Shown here: piece by piece, positions 36,859 to 45,532 of the stretch
How positions within the stretch are numbered: position 1 is the stretch's first letter
Layout: every line of letters starts with the position of its first letter
Origin: Salinigranum salinum
GTDB lineage: Archaea; Halobacteriota; Halobacteria; Halobacteriales; Haloferacaceae
Length of the DNA: 64,000 nucleotides
Direction: 5' to 3'
Assembly (NCBI RefSeq): GCF_009176545.1
Contig: NZ_VTOJ01000001.1
Location: 682,001-746,000 of the forward strand
Program-made: the position numbers and the translations under genes
The notes under the pieces: model-generated
What the model was told of the DNA's origin: nothing
Databases searched by the model: none
What the model saw: only the letters and a program-made list of their open reading frames with translations

Positions 36859-38907
36859 TCACACCAACTGGAAGGCGAACAGCGAGAGTAACACGAGGAG
36901 GATGCTGTACTTGAGGCCGTTGTAGATGTCGTTGCTCGCCAGCTCACCGGTCAGGAGACCGCTCCCGATGCCCTGGATGAGCACGGAGTGGAAGAAGATC
37001 ATCCGGTACGTCGACACGGGGACGCCCTGGAACGAGGTCGGGAGATCGGGATCGATCGGCGTTCCGGCGGTCCGCGCGTTCAGCTCCGCGATCGGCGTCA
37101 GGAAGCTGACGTCGAGCATCAGAATGACCAGGAGGTAGACGAGGTAGCCGATGACGACGACGCCGACGTACGACCCCATCGCGGCCTGTCGTTTCTGGAG
37201 CAGGCGATACCGGTTCCGGGTGTCTTCCGCTGCGACGCTCAGTACCTTCGAGAGGTCGCGCGTCGAGCCGACGGCCTCGGCGATGAGTTTGACCGTCTGT
37301 GACACCTGTGGCACTTCCATTCGGTTCGCGAACCGCAGCAGCGAGCGCCGGAGATCGCTCGTCCACGCCACGTCGTTACGGAGCGTCCGGAGTTCGTCGG
37401 CGAACCGCCCGCCCGACCACCGGGCGACGATGCCGAGCGCGTCCGCCAGCGGGACGCCCATGTTGTTCGCGCTCGAGAGGATGTTCAGGGTGTCGGGGAA
37501 CCGCTTCGCGATGTCCTCTTCGTATCCACGTTTGAGCTCGTGGAAGAACGACAGCGGAACCGCGACGACGAGAAACGGAACGACGAACAGGAGCGTCGTC
37601 ACCCGGACCGGCGTCGCGGTGAGCGCCGCGAACGACGGCGTCACGGCACCGGTGAACACGGTGCCCAGTGCGAACGCGACTGCAGCCGGGACGGTCACGG
37701 CGAGCGAGACGATCGGTCGGCGACGGACCACGGCCAGCGGGTCGCGAAGGGAGCCGATGAGTCGAGCGCGTCGCTTGTGGGTCTGGAACGAGTCGTGCAG
37801 GGGGTTCTCTCTCGCGGCCGTGGCGTCGTACGTCGCGCTGGGGGCGTCGTCGAACTCCAGGTGTGTCTCGGGGAAGACGTACGGCTCCGAGAGTGTCGAG
37901 AGCAACACGAGGAAGCCGGCCATGCTGAGCGGAACGACGACGTAGACAATGAGGATCAACTGGAGGAGCTGGCTCCCGCCCAGGACGTTGATGACGAGCA
38001 GGATCACCACGAGGAACAGCGGTGCGGCGACGAATCCGACGATGAACACCTCGCTCAACACGCCGAGCGTCTCGAGGAACTGTTCCTGTTCTTCCTGTGC
38101 CTCCCGCAGATACGTCTTCGACTGTTCCTGGAAGAACTCGGTGACGTCACCGCCGGACTCGACGACGTTGACCAGGTCGTCGAGGAACTGTTCGAGGACG
38201 ACGCTCGGAGTGACGTTCCGCGCGTTGCGCATCGCCGTGTACAGGTCGGTCCCGAACAGGTTCATGTCGCGGGCGATCACGTCGAACTCGTTGGCGACTT
38301 CGCCGTAGGCGTCGCCCGCGTCGGCGATCTCTCCGACGACCTCCGGGAGCGACATCCCCCCCCGCGACAGTGCGTACATCATGACGATCGCGTTCGGGAG
38401 CATGAACGCGATGTTCTGTCTCCGGCTGTCGACGACCACACGTGGGTAGTAGTAGCGCGCGAGCCACGTCGCGCCGCCCGTGATCGCGGCGACGACGGGG
38501 ACGACCTGTGCGGCGAGGAACAGCGTCTTGTTCGCCCGGTACCACGCGGCCATACTGTCCGACACGGGGATCTCGACGAGCGGCTCGGCGAACACACCGA
38601 AACCCAGGGCGGACGCGATGAGGGCCACCAGTCCGCCCAGGAGGACGCTCCCGATCGCCACGCCGACGCTGTAGTAGACGCTCCGCGTGAGATACTGGTC
38701 GGCCATCTGATCGTTGCGAGACTGATTGAGCCACAGCTGGAGTGTTCGGTGTTTCTCCGCCCGCACCCGGAAGTAGGTCCGGACGTAGCCGTACTCCTCG
38801 CGGAGACGCGCGCGATCCTCCGTGTCGAGTTCCCTCTCGGAGACGTAGTACTGGCCCACCTCGTACGTCGAGAGGGTCGCTCCCGCGGTGGTGTTGGCGT
38901 CGGTCAT
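36859..38907 (-). CDS. Archaeal pilus platform protein PilC (TadC/GspF-like)
   Basis: 682 residues with two T2SF (GspF) halves. Helices include TRSVYYSVGVAIGSVLLGGL, SLAVTVPAAVAFALGTVFTG and a C-terminal LLVLLSLFAFQLV. Cytosolic segments contain the GspF signatures GGMSLPEVVGEIADAGDAYG and NNMGVPLADALGIVARWSG. It is the inner-membrane base on which the ATPase acts. It overlaps both neighbours by about four bases, so the three genes are one operon. Confidence 0.88.
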   Translation of the reverse strand: MTDANTTAGATLSTYEVGQYYVSERELDTEDRARLREEYGYVRTYFRVRAEKHRTLQLWLNQSRNDQMADQYLTRSVYYSVGVAIGSVLLGGLVALIASALGFGVFAEPLVEIPVSDSMAAWYRANKTLFLAAQVVPVVAAITGGATWLARYYYPRVVVDSRRQNIAFMLPNAIVMMYALSRGGMSLPEVVGEIADAGDAYGEVANEFDVIARDMNLFGTDLYTAMRNARNVTPSVVLEQFLDDLVNVVESGGDVTEFFQEQSKTYLREAQEEQEQFLETLGVLSEVFIVGFVAAPLFLVVILLVINVLGGSQLLQLILIVYVVVPLSMAGFLVLLSTLSEPYVFPETHLEFDDAPSATYDATAARENPLHDSFQTHKRRARLIGSLRDPLAVVRRRPIVSLAVTVPAAVAFALGTVFTGAVTPSFAALTATPVRVTTLLFVVPFLVVAVPLSFFHELKRGYEEDIAKRFPDTLNILSSANNMGVPLADALGIVARWSGGRFADELRTLRNDVAWTSDLRRSLLRFANRMEVPQVSQTVKLIAEAVGSTRDLSKVLSVAAEDTRNRYRLLQKRQAAMGSYVGVVVIGYLVYLLVILMLDVSFLTPIAELNARTAGTPIDPDLPTSFQGVPVSTYRMIFFHSVLIQGIGSGLLTGELASNDIYNGLKYSILLVLLSLFAFQLV

Positions 38908-40940
38908 CGAGTCACCACCGCTGTCACGTCGGTGTCGTCGGAGCGGACGAGCTCGAGGACCTCTTCGGGAGCGCGCGAGTACATCTCGATGATCGTGGTC
39001 ACGTCTTCGAACGCCGTGACGTCCTCGTCGACGAGGTAGCTGAGGACCTCACATCGGTTGTCGTACTCCGTCTGCAGTTCGTCCTCGGTCCACCCCTGCT
39101 GGTAGGCGATCCGTTCGAGGACGGTCGAGTCGGCCACCGCTCGGTGTTCGTCGGCGTTCGGGGACCGTTCGAACACCGTCTTCGTCTCGAGACCGGCGCT
39201 GTCGTCGTTCGGGACGAGTTCCGTGATCGCCTCGTTCCGACGGAGCCGCTCTCTACCCCGGCTCACCTGTCGCTGCACGGAGACGATGTCGAGGTTCCGG
39301 AGCATCTGTGCCGGGACCGACAGCGGCGGGTTCTGCAGGCGTGCGAGCGCCGCTTCGACGGAGTCCGCGTGGAACGTCGAGTACGCGGTGTGTCCCGTCC
39401 CGATCGCCTGGAAGAACGTCAACGCGACGCGCTGTTCGGTCCTGATCTCGCCGACGAGGATGTACTCGGGACGCTGTCGGAGCGCCGCTTGGAGGAGGTT
39501 GTGGGTCGTGATGTCACCCTCGCCACGGGCCGTCGCGGACTCGCGCGTGGTCGACTGCACCCAGTTCTCGTGAGGCAGGACGAGTTCCCGCGTGTCCTCG
39601 ATGCTCACCACCTTGCTGTCCGGCGGGATGAACAGCGAGACGGCGTTCATCGACGTCGTCTTGCCCGACCCTGTTCCGCCGGCGAACACCAGCGACATGT
39701 TGTTCTCGATGGCGAGCCAGAAGTACGCCATCTGGTCGACCGAGAATGTGTTCCACTTGATGAGGTCGACGGGCGTGTGCGGCACCTCGGAGAACTTCCG
39801 GATGGTGAAGTTCGACCCCCGCGTCGACACGTCGGTCCCGAGCGTCAGCTGGATACGCGACCCCTCGGGAAGCGAGGCGTCGACGAGCGGGTTCGAGACC
39901 GAGATGTGTTTGCCCGCACGCTGAGCGAGCCTGACCACCGCCGAGTTGAGATGGCTGTTGTCGAACCGGACGTTGGTGCGGAGGTCACGGTACTCGCGGT
40001 GGTAGATGTACACCGGGATCTCCTCGCCATCGCAGGAGATGTCTTCGATACCCGGATCACGCATCAGTGGGTCGATGCGACCGTAGCCGAGGAAGTCGCG
40101 CGTGTAGTAGTAGGTGAGCTTGGCGACGGTCCCCTCGGGGAGCGCTGCTGCGTGTTCTCGTAAGACCTCGTGCATCATCTCGGTGAACGTGGCGTTTCGG
40201 TCCTGTCCGCCGGAGAGGTCCCGGTACATCAGACTGTTGCGGAGCGTCGTCGTCAGGTCGTCCCGGACGTACTGCTCGAACTCGGAGAGCCGTGGTTCGG
40301 TCACGTGATAGCGGTAGACGTGCTCCTCGGGCTGGTACAGGATCGAAACGTACGCGTACGGGTACGTGACCCACCGGTAGCCGATCTGCTGATACTCGTC
40401 GAGGTAGCTGAAGTCGAACCACCGTTCGCGAACGAACGACTCGTCGGGTGTCGGGCTCAACGGTTCCACCGACCCGTCGCTCCCCACGTACCGACGGAGG
40501 CGGTCGGAGACGCGCTCTACGCCGGTGAGTGACGCCCTCTCGGCCTCCGCCTCCTCGGCCAACTCCCGCTTCTGCTGGGCGCGCTCCTCGAAGAACGCCC
40601 ACACGTCGGCAAGCACGTCCGCGCGCACGTCGGACTTCGGATGGATCTGGTCGGGCGCTGGCGGTACGCGTGCTCCACCGGACGAGTCGACTGGCTGCGG
40701 GGGGGAGTCGGTTCCCGCGGTCAAGTGCGTCTCGTGGTCCCCGTTCGAGGCGGTTCGTTCTCCGCTCGTCCACTCCGTCGACCACTGATCGGTCCCGTTG
40801 TCGACCGTCCCTCCCCCGTCGGTCACTCTTTCCGTCGTCGGCTCGCAGCCGTCTTCGATGCCCGCGTGCGCCGTTCCGTCCGCATCGTCGAGACGGGCGC
40901 GCTCGTCTGTCGCTCCCCGGATCGAATCATCGTCTGTCAT
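38904..40940 (-). CDS. Type II/IV secretion-family ATPase PilB (pilus assembly motor)
   Basis: 678 residues from the ATG at 40940. An acidic, disordered N-terminus (about 1-110) precedes the conserved N-domain, then the motor: FAGGTGSGKTTSMNAV (Walker A, about residue 420), SIEDTRELVLPHENW (Asp box), RQRPEYILVGEIRTEQ (Walker B) and TGHTAYSTFHADSVEAAL (His box). It powers pilus assembly with the downstream platform protein. It is the first gene of the operon, behind a very AT-rich promoter region (40985-41056). Confidence 0.9.
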   Translation of the reverse strand: MTDDDSIRGATDERARLDDADGTAHAGIEDGCEPTTERVTDGGGTVDNGTDQWSTEWTSGERTASNGDHETHLTAGTDSPPQPVDSSGGARVPPAPDQIHPKSDVRADVLADVWAFFEERAQQKRELAEEAEAERASLTGVERVSDRLRRYVGSDGSVEPLSPTPDESFVRERWFDFSYLDEYQQIGYRWVTYPYAYVSILYQPEEHVYRYHVTEPRLSEFEQYVRDDLTTTLRNSLMYRDLSGGQDRNATFTEMMHEVLREHAAALPEGTVAKLTYYYTRDFLGYGRIDPLMRDPGIEDISCDGEEIPVYIYHREYRDLRTNVRFDNSHLNSAVVRLAQRAGKHISVSNPLVDASLPEGSRIQLTLGTDVSTRGSNFTIRKFSEVPHTPVDLIKWNTFSVDQMAYFWLAIENNMSLVFAGGTGSGKTTSMNAVSLFIPPDSKVVSIEDTRELVLPHENWVQSTTRESATARGEGDITTHNLLQAALRQRPEYILVGEIRTEQRVALTFFQAIGTGHTAYSTFHADSVEAALARLQNPPLSVPAQMLRNLDIVSVQRQVSRGRERLRRNEAITELVPNDDSAGLETKTVFERSPNADEHRAVADSTVLERIAYQQGWTEDELQTEYDNRCEVLSYLVDEDVTAFEDVTTIIEMYSRAPEEVLELVRSDDTDVTAVVTR

Positions 40941-40984
40941 GCGTATCTCCAAACTGCCCCTTCCCCCGTGCGTTCCAGAGCTTA

Positions 40985-41056
40985 CACTGTATTGACTAGT
41001 ATGAAATTAATACTTTACGTATATTATTACATTCATAACATAGGATATTTTCCACC
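40985..41056 (-). promoter_or_regulatory. AT-rich promoter region of the pilus operon
   Basis: A roughly 70-base block, far more AT-rich than its surroundings, lies upstream of pilB. A TATA-like element on the minus strand (TATTAATTTC, about 41003-41012) would give a leader of about 40 bases. No gene fits here. Confidence 0.45.
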
Positions 41057-41126
41057 TTTCCCTCCCCGCACACGTTCTCGAGACGCCACTGCACCGGCTC
41101 CGACGACGCCCGTACTGCAGTGGTGG

Positions 41127-42206
41127 TCAGTCCGTCGTCGCCCGTTCACGGACGGCGCTCGCCCGTGGACTCGCCCCCTCGTGTGGCGTCTCGCGCTCGC
41201 GGACGCGAACGACGTGGACCGACTCGGTATGGTCGTCGACGACGAGCGCCTCGCCGCAGGCCGTCGGGAGTCGGTCACGGAGGCGTCCTGCGACGTACGT
41301 CGCCTCACACGCCGCGAGCGCCGCCACGTCCGCCTCGGCGGTCAGCCGATGTGCCACGAGGAGGTCCGTCTGTGAGGCGACGACTGGTGGGAGCGCGCCC
41401 GGTCGCTGCGTCGCACAGACGAGGCTCACTCCGGGCGCACGACCACGGGTGAGAAGCGTCGTCAGCGCCGCGGCGGCGACGCCGTCGAATGCGACGTGGG
41501 CTTCGTCGACGAACAGCCACGGGAGGGTGTCGACTGCGTCCGACTCCGACAGACGCGCCTCGTACAGCCCGCGAGCGACCGCGTGAACGACGGCCGAGCG
41601 CGCACCCGGCGACTGGCCCGCGCAGTCGAGCACGGTCAGATCGCTCGCGACGAGCTCCCGCGCGTCGAGACCGTCGGGGGCGAACGCTCCCCACGACGCC
41701 GCGAGTCGGAGGTGGTTGGCCGCCGTCCGGCTGATCCCTTCGTCCCCGTCGACGTCCGCGACGTGGTCGCACATCCCGGCGAGCGTCCCGGCGGCCGCTG
41801 CGGCCTGCCAGACGAGCGCCCCGGCCGTGGAGTCGGGATCGAGTCCGACGAGTTCGGGCCACGCTCGCGGTGGGACCGCGTCGGCCCGGACCGTCGGCTC
41901 CCGGACGACCCGTCCCCACGAGCCGAGGCCGCAGAGCGCCCCGATGGGGTCGACGACGACCGGCGTGACGCCCGACGCCTTCGCACACTCCTCGGCGAGC
42001 ACGCCGAGTGTGTACGACTTGCCGTACCCCCGTTTCCCGACGACGAGCGCCGCGTGCGGGCGGTCGAGATCGACGCCGACCACCGCGCCCGCGCTCCCGT
42101 CGCGGGCGCGGTACCGTCCCAGTCGGGCGGTCGGTCGCTCCGACCCCGTCCCGTCCTCCCCGCTGCGTCCGCGTCCACGTTCGTCGTCCCGTCCGAGTAC
42201 GTGCAT
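41127..42206 (-). CDS. HerA/FtsK-like P-loop ATPase
   Basis: 359 residues from the ATG at 42206; longer upstream readings are not coding. Walker A is VVGKRGYGKSYTLGVLAEEC at about residues 50-65, and Walker B is LPWLFVDEAHVAF, followed by LLTRGRAPGVSLVCATQRPG, a motif III-like segment of DUF87/HerA proteins. HerA ATPases are hexameric DNA translocases, usually paired with NurA; no nurA is nearby. It could also be a conjugation-type coupling ATPase. It lies between the pilus operon and a divergent membrane-anchored gene. Confidence 0.8.
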   Translation of the reverse strand: MHVLGRDDERGRGRSGEDGTGSERPTARLGRYRARDGSAGAVVGVDLDRPHAALVVGKRGYGKSYTLGVLAEECAKASGVTPVVVDPIGALCGLGSWGRVVREPTVRADAVPPRAWPELVGLDPDSTAGALVWQAAAAAGTLAGMCDHVADVDGDEGISRTAANHLRLAASWGAFAPDGLDARELVASDLTVLDCAGQSPGARSAVVHAVARGLYEARLSESDAVDTLPWLFVDEAHVAFDGVAAAALTTLLTRGRAPGVSLVCATQRPGALPPVVASQTDLLVAHRLTAEADVAALAACEATYVAGRLRDRLPTACGEALVVDDHTESVHVVRVRERETPHEGASPRASAVRERATTD

Positions 42207-42282
42207 GCTCCGGGGTGGCTCCGGCTTCCCCGATAAACGCTCGCCCGAGGATTCAAATACGAACCCGAGGCCACCGGGCGGC

Positions 42283-42774
42283 ATGGTCGACTCAGACCGC
42301 TTCCGACTCCCGTGTTCGCCTCCCGGCCTCGCTCTGGCCCGGTTCCGCCGCGACGACCGCGCCATCGAGGGCCTCCCCGTCCGACTCGTCGTCGCGCTCG
42401 TCGTCGGCGTGGCGAGCCTCGGCGTGATGCTGAACATGCTCACCGGCGTGGAGGGACTCGCAGTCACCGAACTTGACGTCCGCCCGGAACCGGACGTGGT
42501 CGCCCCCGGCGAGCAGGCGATCGATCTCGTCGTCGTCGATCCCGACGGCGACCCCGTCCCCGGCGCGACGGTCGTGGTGAAGAGCGGCGGTGCGTCACTC
42601 GACGGTGTCGTGACGGCCGAGACCGACGATCGCGGCGTCGCCTCCGTGACCGTCGCGCCGTCGCTCCTCCCCCACCAGGAGGAGGGCACGCTCGTCGTGA
42701 GCGTCAAACCGCCCGCGGGGAGTCAGTACGTCGACCGCCGCGGCAACACGGAGATCCTGGTCGTTCGGTCCTGA
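42283..42774 (+). CDS. Membrane-anchored protein with a carboxypeptidase-regulatory-like domain
   Basis: 163 residues from the ATG at 42283. One hydrophobic helix (GLPVRLVVALVVGVASLGVM, about 30-50) follows a basic cytoplasmic start; the outside part has a beta-sandwich (VVDPDGDPVPGATVVVKSGG, then TDDRGVASVTVAPS) of the carboxypeptidase-regulatory/Ig type. The layout resembles haloarchaeal pilin-like surface proteins (a DUF7382-type family from memory). It is transcribed divergently from the HerA-like gene with 76 bases between them. Confidence 0.7.
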   Translation: MVDSDRFRLPCSPPGLALARFRRDDRAIEGLPVRLVVALVVGVASLGVMLNMLTGVEGLAVTELDVRPEPDVVAPGEQAIDLVVVDPDGDPVPGATVVVKSGGASLDGVVTAETDDRGVASVTVAPSLLPHQEEGTLVVSVKPPAGSQYVDRRGNTEILVVRS

Positions 42775-42862
42775 CGCGGCGGCCGTGGTCTCGTCGGTCG
42801 ACGAGCGTATCGTCGGTGCCGTGGTGCCGTCGTGCCGTGATGTCGTCTCTCCGTAGTGTCGT

Positions 42863-42962
42863 CAGTGACGCGTTGTCGTAGTGTCGCCAGTGACGCGTTG
42901 TCGTGGTATCGCCAGTGACGCGTTGTCGTGGTATCGCCAGTGACGCGTTGTCGTGGTCTCGT
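42863..42962 (+). repeat. Four tandem copies of a 25-base repeat
   Basis: Copies begin at 42863, 42888, 42913 and 42938; each starts CAGTGACGCGTTGTCGT and continues with GGTATCGC or a near match. There are no unique spacers, so it is not a CRISPR array. It fills most of the gap between the carboxypeptidase-regulatory-like gene and the isoaspartyl methyltransferase-like gene, and may be a simple slippage repeat. Confidence 0.85.
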
Positions 42963-43011
42963 CGGCGTCGTCTCGCCGTGGTGTCGTCGGTGGTCCACGA
43001 CTCCCGCGCGT

Positions 43012-43749
43012 TCAGAGGTGTTCGTCCCAGTCGATCCACTCCTGCTCCCAGCCCGTGGGGGCGAAGTACCCTTGCCGTGCGAACTCGGCGTCCTCGCGTT
43101 CGGTCCGGTTGCGCCGGGCGCTCCGTTCGCCGTCGACCAGCAGCGGACGGAACGCGACCGACCCGAACTCCGCGACGACCTTGCCCTCGCCCGCGTCGTG
43201 CTCGACGGCGACGAGCGTCTGCTCCGCTCCACCGCCGCCGAGGGGCATGACGAGCCGCCCCTCCGGCGCGAGCTGTCGGAGGAGCCGTCGTGGCGGGCGG
43301 ACCGCGGCCGCCTCGACGAGGATCCGGTCGTACGGCGCGTACTCCGGCAGCCCGTCGGCGCCGTCGCGACAGTCGACGAGGACGCCGTCGTACCCCGCCT
43401 GTGCGAGGTTCTGCCGGGCGTCGTACACCACGGATCGGACGATGTCGACCGCGTGTACGCGGTGCGCCCCGACGAGCTCCGCGAGGACGGCAGCCGTGTA
43501 CCCGACGCCCGCCCCGACCACGAGCACCGCCTCGTCGCCGTCGACCGCAAGCGCGTCGAGGAGACGAGCCGCGAGGCCGGGGGCGAGCACCCGCGTCCCC
43601 TCGTGTTCAGACGAGCGGTTGTCGTACGGACGGTCGTCGACGAACTCGTGGCGTGGGACCGTCCGCATGGCCTGGGCGACGCTCGCGTCGAGCGTCATGC
43701 CGTGCTCGACCCCGTCGACCATGTCGTCCCGTACCGCCGCGATGTCCAT
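43012..43749 (-). CDS. Divergent protein-L-isoaspartate methyltransferase-like protein
   Basis: 245 residues from the ATG at 43749. The SAM fold is clear (VLVVGAGVGYTAAVLAELVG; VHAVDIVRSVVYDARQNL; APYDRILVEAAAV). VPRHEFVDD aligns with the other PCMT nearby, but the PCMT hallmark IGxGQTIS, seen in the paralogue at 44800-45444, is replaced by SSEHEGTRVLAPG. The C-terminal 60 residues are an extra tail ending WEQEWIDWDEHL. It probably methylates something other than ordinary isoaspartyl peptides. It is the last of three same-strand methyltransferase genes. Confidence 0.8.
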   Translation of the reverse strand: MDIAAVRDDMVDGVEHGMTLDASVAQAMRTVPRHEFVDDRPYDNRSSEHEGTRVLAPGLAARLLDALAVDGDEAVLVVGAGVGYTAAVLAELVGAHRVHAVDIVRSVVYDARQNLAQAGYDGVLVDCRDGADGLPEYAPYDRILVEAAAVRPPRRLLRQLAPEGRLVMPLGGGGAEQTLVAVEHDAGEGKVVAEFGSVAFRPLLVDGERSARRNRTEREDAEFARQGYFAPTGWEQEWIDWDEHL

Positions 43750-43771
43750 GTCCTCGTCTCGGCCCCCGATC

Positions 43772-44734
43772 CTAATCAACGCCACGCTCGCGGCGGCCCA
43801 CGACCGCCTGCACCGTCGTCCCCGGCACGTCGCGCGTCTCGTGGTCGACGAACCCCGCGTCGCCCAGCCACGCCTCGACCTCGTCGCTCGTGTAGGCGTC
43901 GCCCCGGCCGACCGCCAGCCGTTCGACGGCGACGCGGCGTGCGGCGGGCGACCGGTCCCGGAGCGGTTCGAGTACGACGACCGCGCCACCGGGGACGAGC
44001 GCGTCGTGGACCGACTGGAGGAGCCGCCGATCGGCCGCTGGCGGGTGACGCTGAACGACGTCGGCGAGCACCGCCAGATCCGCGTCGACGACCGGCACCG
44101 CGGTCGGCTCGTCGGTCTCGACAGTGTCGACGCCCTGCCCGGCGAGCATCGGCTCCACCACGTCAAGCACGTCCCTCGACTCGACGAGCGTCGTCGCGCG
44201 ACCCCGCCGGACGAACTCGGTCGCGTAGACGCCCGATCCGCCGTAGACGTCGACGACCCGGTCGGCGTCGGGCGCGGCGTGAACCGCCGCAGTGACCCCC
44301 GCTCGAACCGTCGCTCGCGGCGTCGCGGTGTGGGCCCCCAGTCGGTGGCGAAGCCGTCGCTCGTCGGCGTCGGGCCGCTCCGCGTCGCGCGTCCACCCCT
44401 CGTCGCCCGCGCGGTCGGGACCGATCTCGGCCATGGCATCGAGGAGGTCGAGCGCCCGCGGCGTCGCGCCGATCGAGCGGACGTCGCGCGTCGCGAGGAA
44501 GCCGAGCGCGCGGTTCGTCACCTCGTACTCGCCGCCGACACGACGGAGATACCCGTCGTCGGCCAGTGCCCGGACGAACCGCGCGCTCGTCTCGCGGTCG
44601 AGACCGGTCTCGTCGGCGACGTCGTCGGCCGTCCCGGCCGTCGTGGTGAGCGCGTCGAGCACGCCCGTTCGGCGTGCGCTCCACAGCAACAGCAACTCCT
44701 CGTGGTCGGGTCCAGTTCCGTCTCGCGTCGGCAT
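43772..44734 (-). CDS. SAM-dependent O-methyltransferase-like protein with winged helix
   Basis: 320 residues from the ATG at 44734. An N-terminal winged-helix dimerisation domain (LLLLWSARRTGVLDALTTTA) as in plant-type/HIOMT methyltransferases is followed by a class I SAM domain (DRVVDVYGGSGVYATEFVRR; DLAVLADVVQRHPPAADRRLL). The Gly-rich motif I is changed to VYGGSG. The small-molecule substrate is unknown. It lies between the two PCMT-like genes with short gaps. Confidence 0.75.
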   Translation of the reverse strand: MPTRDGTGPDHEELLLLWSARRTGVLDALTTTAGTADDVADETGLDRETSARFVRALADDGYLRRVGGEYEVTNRALGFLATRDVRSIGATPRALDLLDAMAEIGPDRAGDEGWTRDAERPDADERRLRHRLGAHTATPRATVRAGVTAAVHAAPDADRVVDVYGGSGVYATEFVRRGRATTLVESRDVLDVVEPMLAGQGVDTVETDEPTAVPVVDADLAVLADVVQRHPPAADRRLLQSVHDALVPGGAVVVLEPLRDRSPAARRVAVERLAVGRGDAYTSDEVEAWLGDAGFVDHETRDVPGTTVQAVVGRRERGVD

Positions 44735-44799
44735 ACGACCGCTGCGTGCGCACCGGTGAAAAACGGGCGCATCGTCCACGGGAGCGTCGACGCCCCGTG

Positions 44800-45444
44800 T
44801 TACCCCGAGCGCATCGGGACGAACCGCACCCGACCGTGCGTCTCCCGCTCGATCCCGCTCCCCGTCGGTCGGAGGACGACGAGCGTCTGGACGCGCTCTC
44901 CCTCGGGGGCGACCACTCTGCCACCCGTCCGGACCTGCTCGACGACCGTCTCGGGGACCGTTTGCGGCGCACAGGTGAGGTACGCGCCGTCGTAGGGAGC
45001 GTGTTCCGGCCATCCCTCGTGGCCGTCTCCCCGCCGGACGTGGACGTCGTACCCGAGTCGTGCGAGTCGTTCCCGGCTCTCGCGTGCGAGATCGGCGTGG
45101 TACTCGACGCTGTAGACGTTGCCCGGCCCGACGATCTCGCTCACGACGGCGGCGTGGTAGCCACAGCCCGTCCCGATCTCGAGCAGCCGGTCGCCGGCGT
45201 CGGGCGCGAGGAGGTCGGTCATGATGGCGACCATGTGCGGTGCGCTGATCGTCTGGCCGGTCCCGATCGGGAGCGGGGTGTCCTCGTACGCCCGCCGTCT
45301 GCTCCCGTCGGGAACGAACTCGTGGCGGGGAACCGCCCGGAGCGCTCGTTCTGTCGAGTCGCGTTCGACGTAGCCCCGCTCGACGAGACGGTCGACCAGT
45401 CGCTGACGGGCAGCGTCGAGGTCCGATTCGGTATCGCGCCCCAT
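44800..45444 (-). CDS. pcm: Protein-L-isoaspartate O-methyltransferase
   Basis: 214 residues, canonical PCMT length. Motifs in order: VPRHEFVPDGSRRRAYEDTP, LPIGTGQTISAPHMVAIM (substrate loop), RLLEIGTGCGYHAAVVSE (SAM motif I), VYSVEYHADLARESRERL and GGRVVAPEG. It methylates isoaspartyl residues to start their repair. First of the three-methyltransferase cluster. Confidence 0.94.
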   Translation of the reverse strand: MGRDTESDLDAARQRLVDRLVERGYVERDSTERALRAVPRHEFVPDGSRRRAYEDTPLPIGTGQTISAPHMVAIMTDLLAPDAGDRLLEIGTGCGYHAAVVSEIVGPGNVYSVEYHADLARESRERLARLGYDVHVRRGDGHEGWPEHAPYDGAYLTCAPQTVPETVVEQVRTGGRVVAPEGERVQTLVVLRPTGSGIERETHGRVRFVPMRSG

Positions 45445-45532
45445 ACCGGATGGAAGAACGCCGAGCGTGTTACGTGTTGTCGTGATCGACCGACGAGGTG
45501 CCGCGGCGGCCGGGGGATCGAGCGAGCGACGG

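Noticed and set aside
42863-42962. CRISPR array
   Set aside because: The 25-base units are contiguous with no unique spacers, and no cas1/cas2/cas effector genes are in the window. The Cas4-like gene belongs to the recombinase operon instead.
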